Source: Anaerolineae bacterium
Lineage (GTDB): Bacteria; Chloroflexota; Anaerolineae; SpSt-600
Assembly (NCBI GenBank): GCA_028275425.1
Contig: JAPWUT010000111.1
Location: forward strand, 1 to 6,005
Reading direction: 5' to 3'
Length of the DNA: 6,005 bases
Below, one piece after another: positions 1 to 3,100 of this stretch. The notes beneath the pieces were generated by a model. The model saw only the letters and a list, made by a program, of their open reading frames with translations, made no database searches and was not told the DNA's origin. A program made the position numbers and the translations under genes. How positions within the stretch are numbered: position 1 is the first letter of the stretch; every line of letters begins with the position of its first letter.

Positions 1-7
1 AATTTCC

Positions 8-31
8 CCCCTTCCCTCGCAGGGAAAGGGG
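8..31. repeat. Intergenic palindrome, possible dispersed repeat element
   Basis: CCCCTTCCCT and AGGGAAAGGGG pair over ten base pairs with one bulged A (27) around a three-base CGC loop, and are followed by CCAGGGGGTTAGGT. A hairpin with loop CGC and a trailing CCAGGGGGT-AGGT resembles, from memory, short palindromic repeats scattered between genes in Chloroflexota and some other bacteria. No T-run follows in either direction within the window, though the left edge cuts off the view. It could instead be a non-canonical terminator for the kinase gene. Confidence 0.4.
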
Positions 32-95
32 CCAGGGGGTTAGGTCCGTGATGGGCTTACAAAAGTGGGCTGTTCGCTCCTTTTTAAGGTTTTGC

Positions 96-114
96 GGGGG
101 ATAATTTAACCCCC
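96..114. other. Small GC hairpin just after the stop codon
   Basis: GGGGG at 96-100 and CCCCC at 110-114 can pair around a nine-base AT-rich loop, a few bases beyond the kinase stop codon. In the direction of kinase transcription the stem is followed by GCAAAACC rather than a T-run, so it is not a convincing intrinsic terminator for this gene. On the + strand it is followed only by TTTAATTA. It may stabilise the 3' end of the transcript or have no role. Confidence 0.3.
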
Positions 115-119
115 TTTAA

Positions 120-3100
120 TTAGCTCCAGGGTTCGGCCATGACCCGCTTTATTTCGCCTACAAGGGTTTCTATGCTGAAAGGTTTCACAAGGAAGCGCTT
201 GGCCCCAAGTCCGAGCACTTTAACCCTGGTCTTTTCCTTGTCCACCGGGCTCGCCGTTATCACTATCACCGGGATATGACGGGTAGATTGGTCAGCCCTG
301 AGCCTGCGCAATACTTCATACCCATCCATCCCAGGCATCTTAAGGTCCAAAAGGATGAGGTGAGGTTCATCTTCCTTAACAGCTCTGAGGGCTTCTTCCC
401 CGCTGTAAACCCCCCTAACTTTGAAGTTGTATTTGCTGAGGGCTTCTACAAGCCAGCTCACTACATCAGGTTCATCATCAACTACCAGGATTTTGTTGTA
501 ACGTCCTCCATCCAAGGCTTCCAAAATGCCCCGGATGCTCAAGATAAGCCTTTCTTCTTCAAATGGCTTGACGATGTAATCGGCTGCACCGAGGGCAAAG
601 CCTTTCTCCGGTTCGGCTACTACTGAGACTACGATTACTGGGATAGAAGCCGTGGCCTCGCCTTTCTTAAGTTGCTCCAGAAGTTCAAAGCCATCCATAT
701 CCCCAAGGCGGATGTCCAAAGTTATGAGGTCAGGCTTCAGTTCCTGAGCAAGCCAAAGGGCATCTTTGCCTGTAAGAGCTATGGTAACTTCGTAGCCTTC
801 GGCTTCAAGGCTGTGGCGGATTAGTTCGGCTACATCTTGGTCATCTTCTACTACCAATATTTTGCCTTTCTTCTCCTCCTTGGGAAGTGCCTGAACCGGT
901 ATTTCTTCCGCTTTTTCTTCTACGGCGATGGGGATTGTGAAGCTAAATGTGGAACCTTTGCCCAGCTCGCTCTGGACCCAAATCCGGCCACCATGCATCT
1001 CTACGAAGGCTTTGGTGATGGATAAGCCAAGTCCAGTCCCAGCAGTATCCCTTACCATTGGGTGATCGGCCCGGAAGAAGCGGTCAAATATCCGAGGCAA
1101 ATCCTCCGGTGCTATCCCTATGCCCGTGTCCTTTACGTCTATCTGGACCATATCCCCAACTGCTCTGGCAGTGACAAGCACCGAACCACCCTCGGGAGTG
1201 TATTGACAGGCATTGCATACAAGGTTGGTGAGGATTTGGGCCAAGCGGTCTTTATCGGCCCTAAGCGGTGGGAGGTCATCGGGTATATCCACGGTATAAT
1301 TTAGGCCTTTCTCCCGAATGCGGTGTTCAAAGGCAAGGGTTATTTCGTCCATTACTTCCTTAAGGGATACAGCTTGAAGGTTCAGGCGGACTCTTCCGCT
1401 CTCTATGCGGGAGATGTCCAAAACATCGCTTACGAGATTAGCGAGCCGGTCGGCATTGTTCTTGATGATGGTTAGGAAGCGCTTCTGCTGTTCGGTTAAG
1501 GGGCCGGCAACACCCATAAACAGAAGGTCGGTATAGCCTTTTATTGAGGTCATGGGTGTGCGGAGTTCGTGGGAGACGGTGGAGATGAACTCGGTTTTCA
1601 TTCGGTCCACTTCAGCTTCTCTGGTTATGTCTCTCAGGACGGCGATAGTTCCCATTGCTCCGCCTCGGCCCACCGGAGCCATGACTAAGGAGACATCCAG
1701 GACCCGGCGAGGCCCCTCTACCCTGAAGGAGACGGTTTCGCCTGGCTCCTTGAGCTTACGGCTGTGGATTAGTAGGTCGGTGTAAAAGCTTAGGACAAAG
1801 TTCCTATCCTCATCTGAAGCTACCGACACAATATCCCGTAAAGGTCGTTCGGCCAAAGGAGCACCCCTTAGCCCGAGCATTTCTTCAGCCGAAGGGTTGA
1901 GCATAAGGATAGTGTTTTTCTCGTCCAAGACCAGTATCCCATCGGTTATGGAGGAAAGGATGGTCTGGATACGGTAAGCTTCGGCGGCTTGCTCCTGAAG
2001 CATATCGCCAAGTTTGTTGGCCTGATCGGTTATGAGGCGGTAGAGTTCGGCGTTGTTTATGGCTTGAGCTACTTGAGCGGCTGCGGCCGATACCAGTTTC
2101 AGGTGGTCTTCGGTAAAGTAATTGGTTTCGGGGTGGAAGAGGAGGATAGCACCCAGAGCTTCTTCTCCTAAAAGCAGAGGAGCAGCCAGAGCTGATTTCC
2201 TCACCATCCCTGATTCTGAGGGCAAGGCTATCCACCTGCTGTCCTGGGTGACATCGGGGATTATGACTGGCTGCTTCTTCTCAATAACCCAACCGGCAAG
2301 ACCTTTTCCGACGGCAAACGGGGTGGGTTTTCCGCCCTTTGGCAAGGGCTCCCTGCGCCCGAAAGCCGCCCTGTAGATAAGGCGCCCGGTCTGGTCCAGG
2401 AGCATTATGGCCCCTTGAGGTGCGCCGGTAGCCTCGTGTAGCATCCTCAGAGCTTCGTTGAGGATTCTGTCCAGGTCCAGGGTGGCGGTAAGCCTCTCGG
2501 TAATGCGGTAGAGGGTTTCCACCATGTCCCTTTCTCTTGCCAGGTCTTCCATAGCCTGCTGCAGTTCAGCTGTGCGCTGGCGTACCCTTTCCTCAAGCTC
2601 CTGGGCCAAGGTCACGGTTTCCTGGTACAGGCGAGCGTTTTGGATGGCTACAGCCAGCTGTCCGGCGAAAATCATAACGGCTTCAGCGTCTTCAGGGGTG
2701 AAGAAGCCAGGTATTTCTTTATCCACAGCCAGCTGCCCTATAACTTGCCCTTTATACACCAAAGGAGCCCCTATCCAGGACCGAATGCGCTCAACTCCTA
2801 CTACTTTGTCCAGTATGTCTTCTTCCCTCGTGTCTGCTACGAGGACAGGTTTGAGGGTTTCCTTCATCCTCCGGAAGGGGATGTTCTTCTCGGGGTCAAA
2901 AGTTACCTTCAAAACTTCTTCCATTTTCTCTCCGAAACCTCTACCGGCTACAACGCGTAGGACGTTATCTTCCAAGAGGCTTAGAGATGCTGTGTCGTAG
3001 TCCACTATGCGCTTGAGGTAATCCAAGGCTCCGTTTACAATGGCTTCAAGGTCCAGGGTTGAGCTCAACAGCTCACCCATCTCCCGGAGGGTAAGGGCCA

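Larger units (their letters stand above)
1..119. other. Intergenic region downstream of the kinase gene
   Basis: These bases hold no supportable gene. The only + strand ATG with a notable frame (51) stops after 16 codons and has no clear ribosome site. A minus-strand AAGGAG (near 76-82) is followed by no usable start codon. The two hairpins listed separately are the only structure seen. Confidence 0.7.

Noticed and set aside
76..88. Minus-strand AAGGAG that looks like a strong ribosome binding site downstream of the kinase
   Set aside because: No ATG or GTG follows at a usable distance, and the only nearby TTG is followed directly by a TAA stop. No small gene can be supported.
96..114. Rho-independent terminator for the kinase gene
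   Set aside because: The stem is only five base pairs with a nine-base loop, and no T-run follows it in the direction of transcription.
1885..2235. Second minus-strand frame (116 codons) inside GAF8
   Set aside because: It overlaps the main reading frame in a different phase and is Arg/Ser/Pro-rich with no domain signature.
2524..3000. + strand open frame (158 codons) antisense to GAF7 and the linker
   Set aside because: Its composition is low-complexity Ser/Arg/Leu, it has no recognisable motif, and it lies opposite a strong GAF domain. It is a shadow frame.
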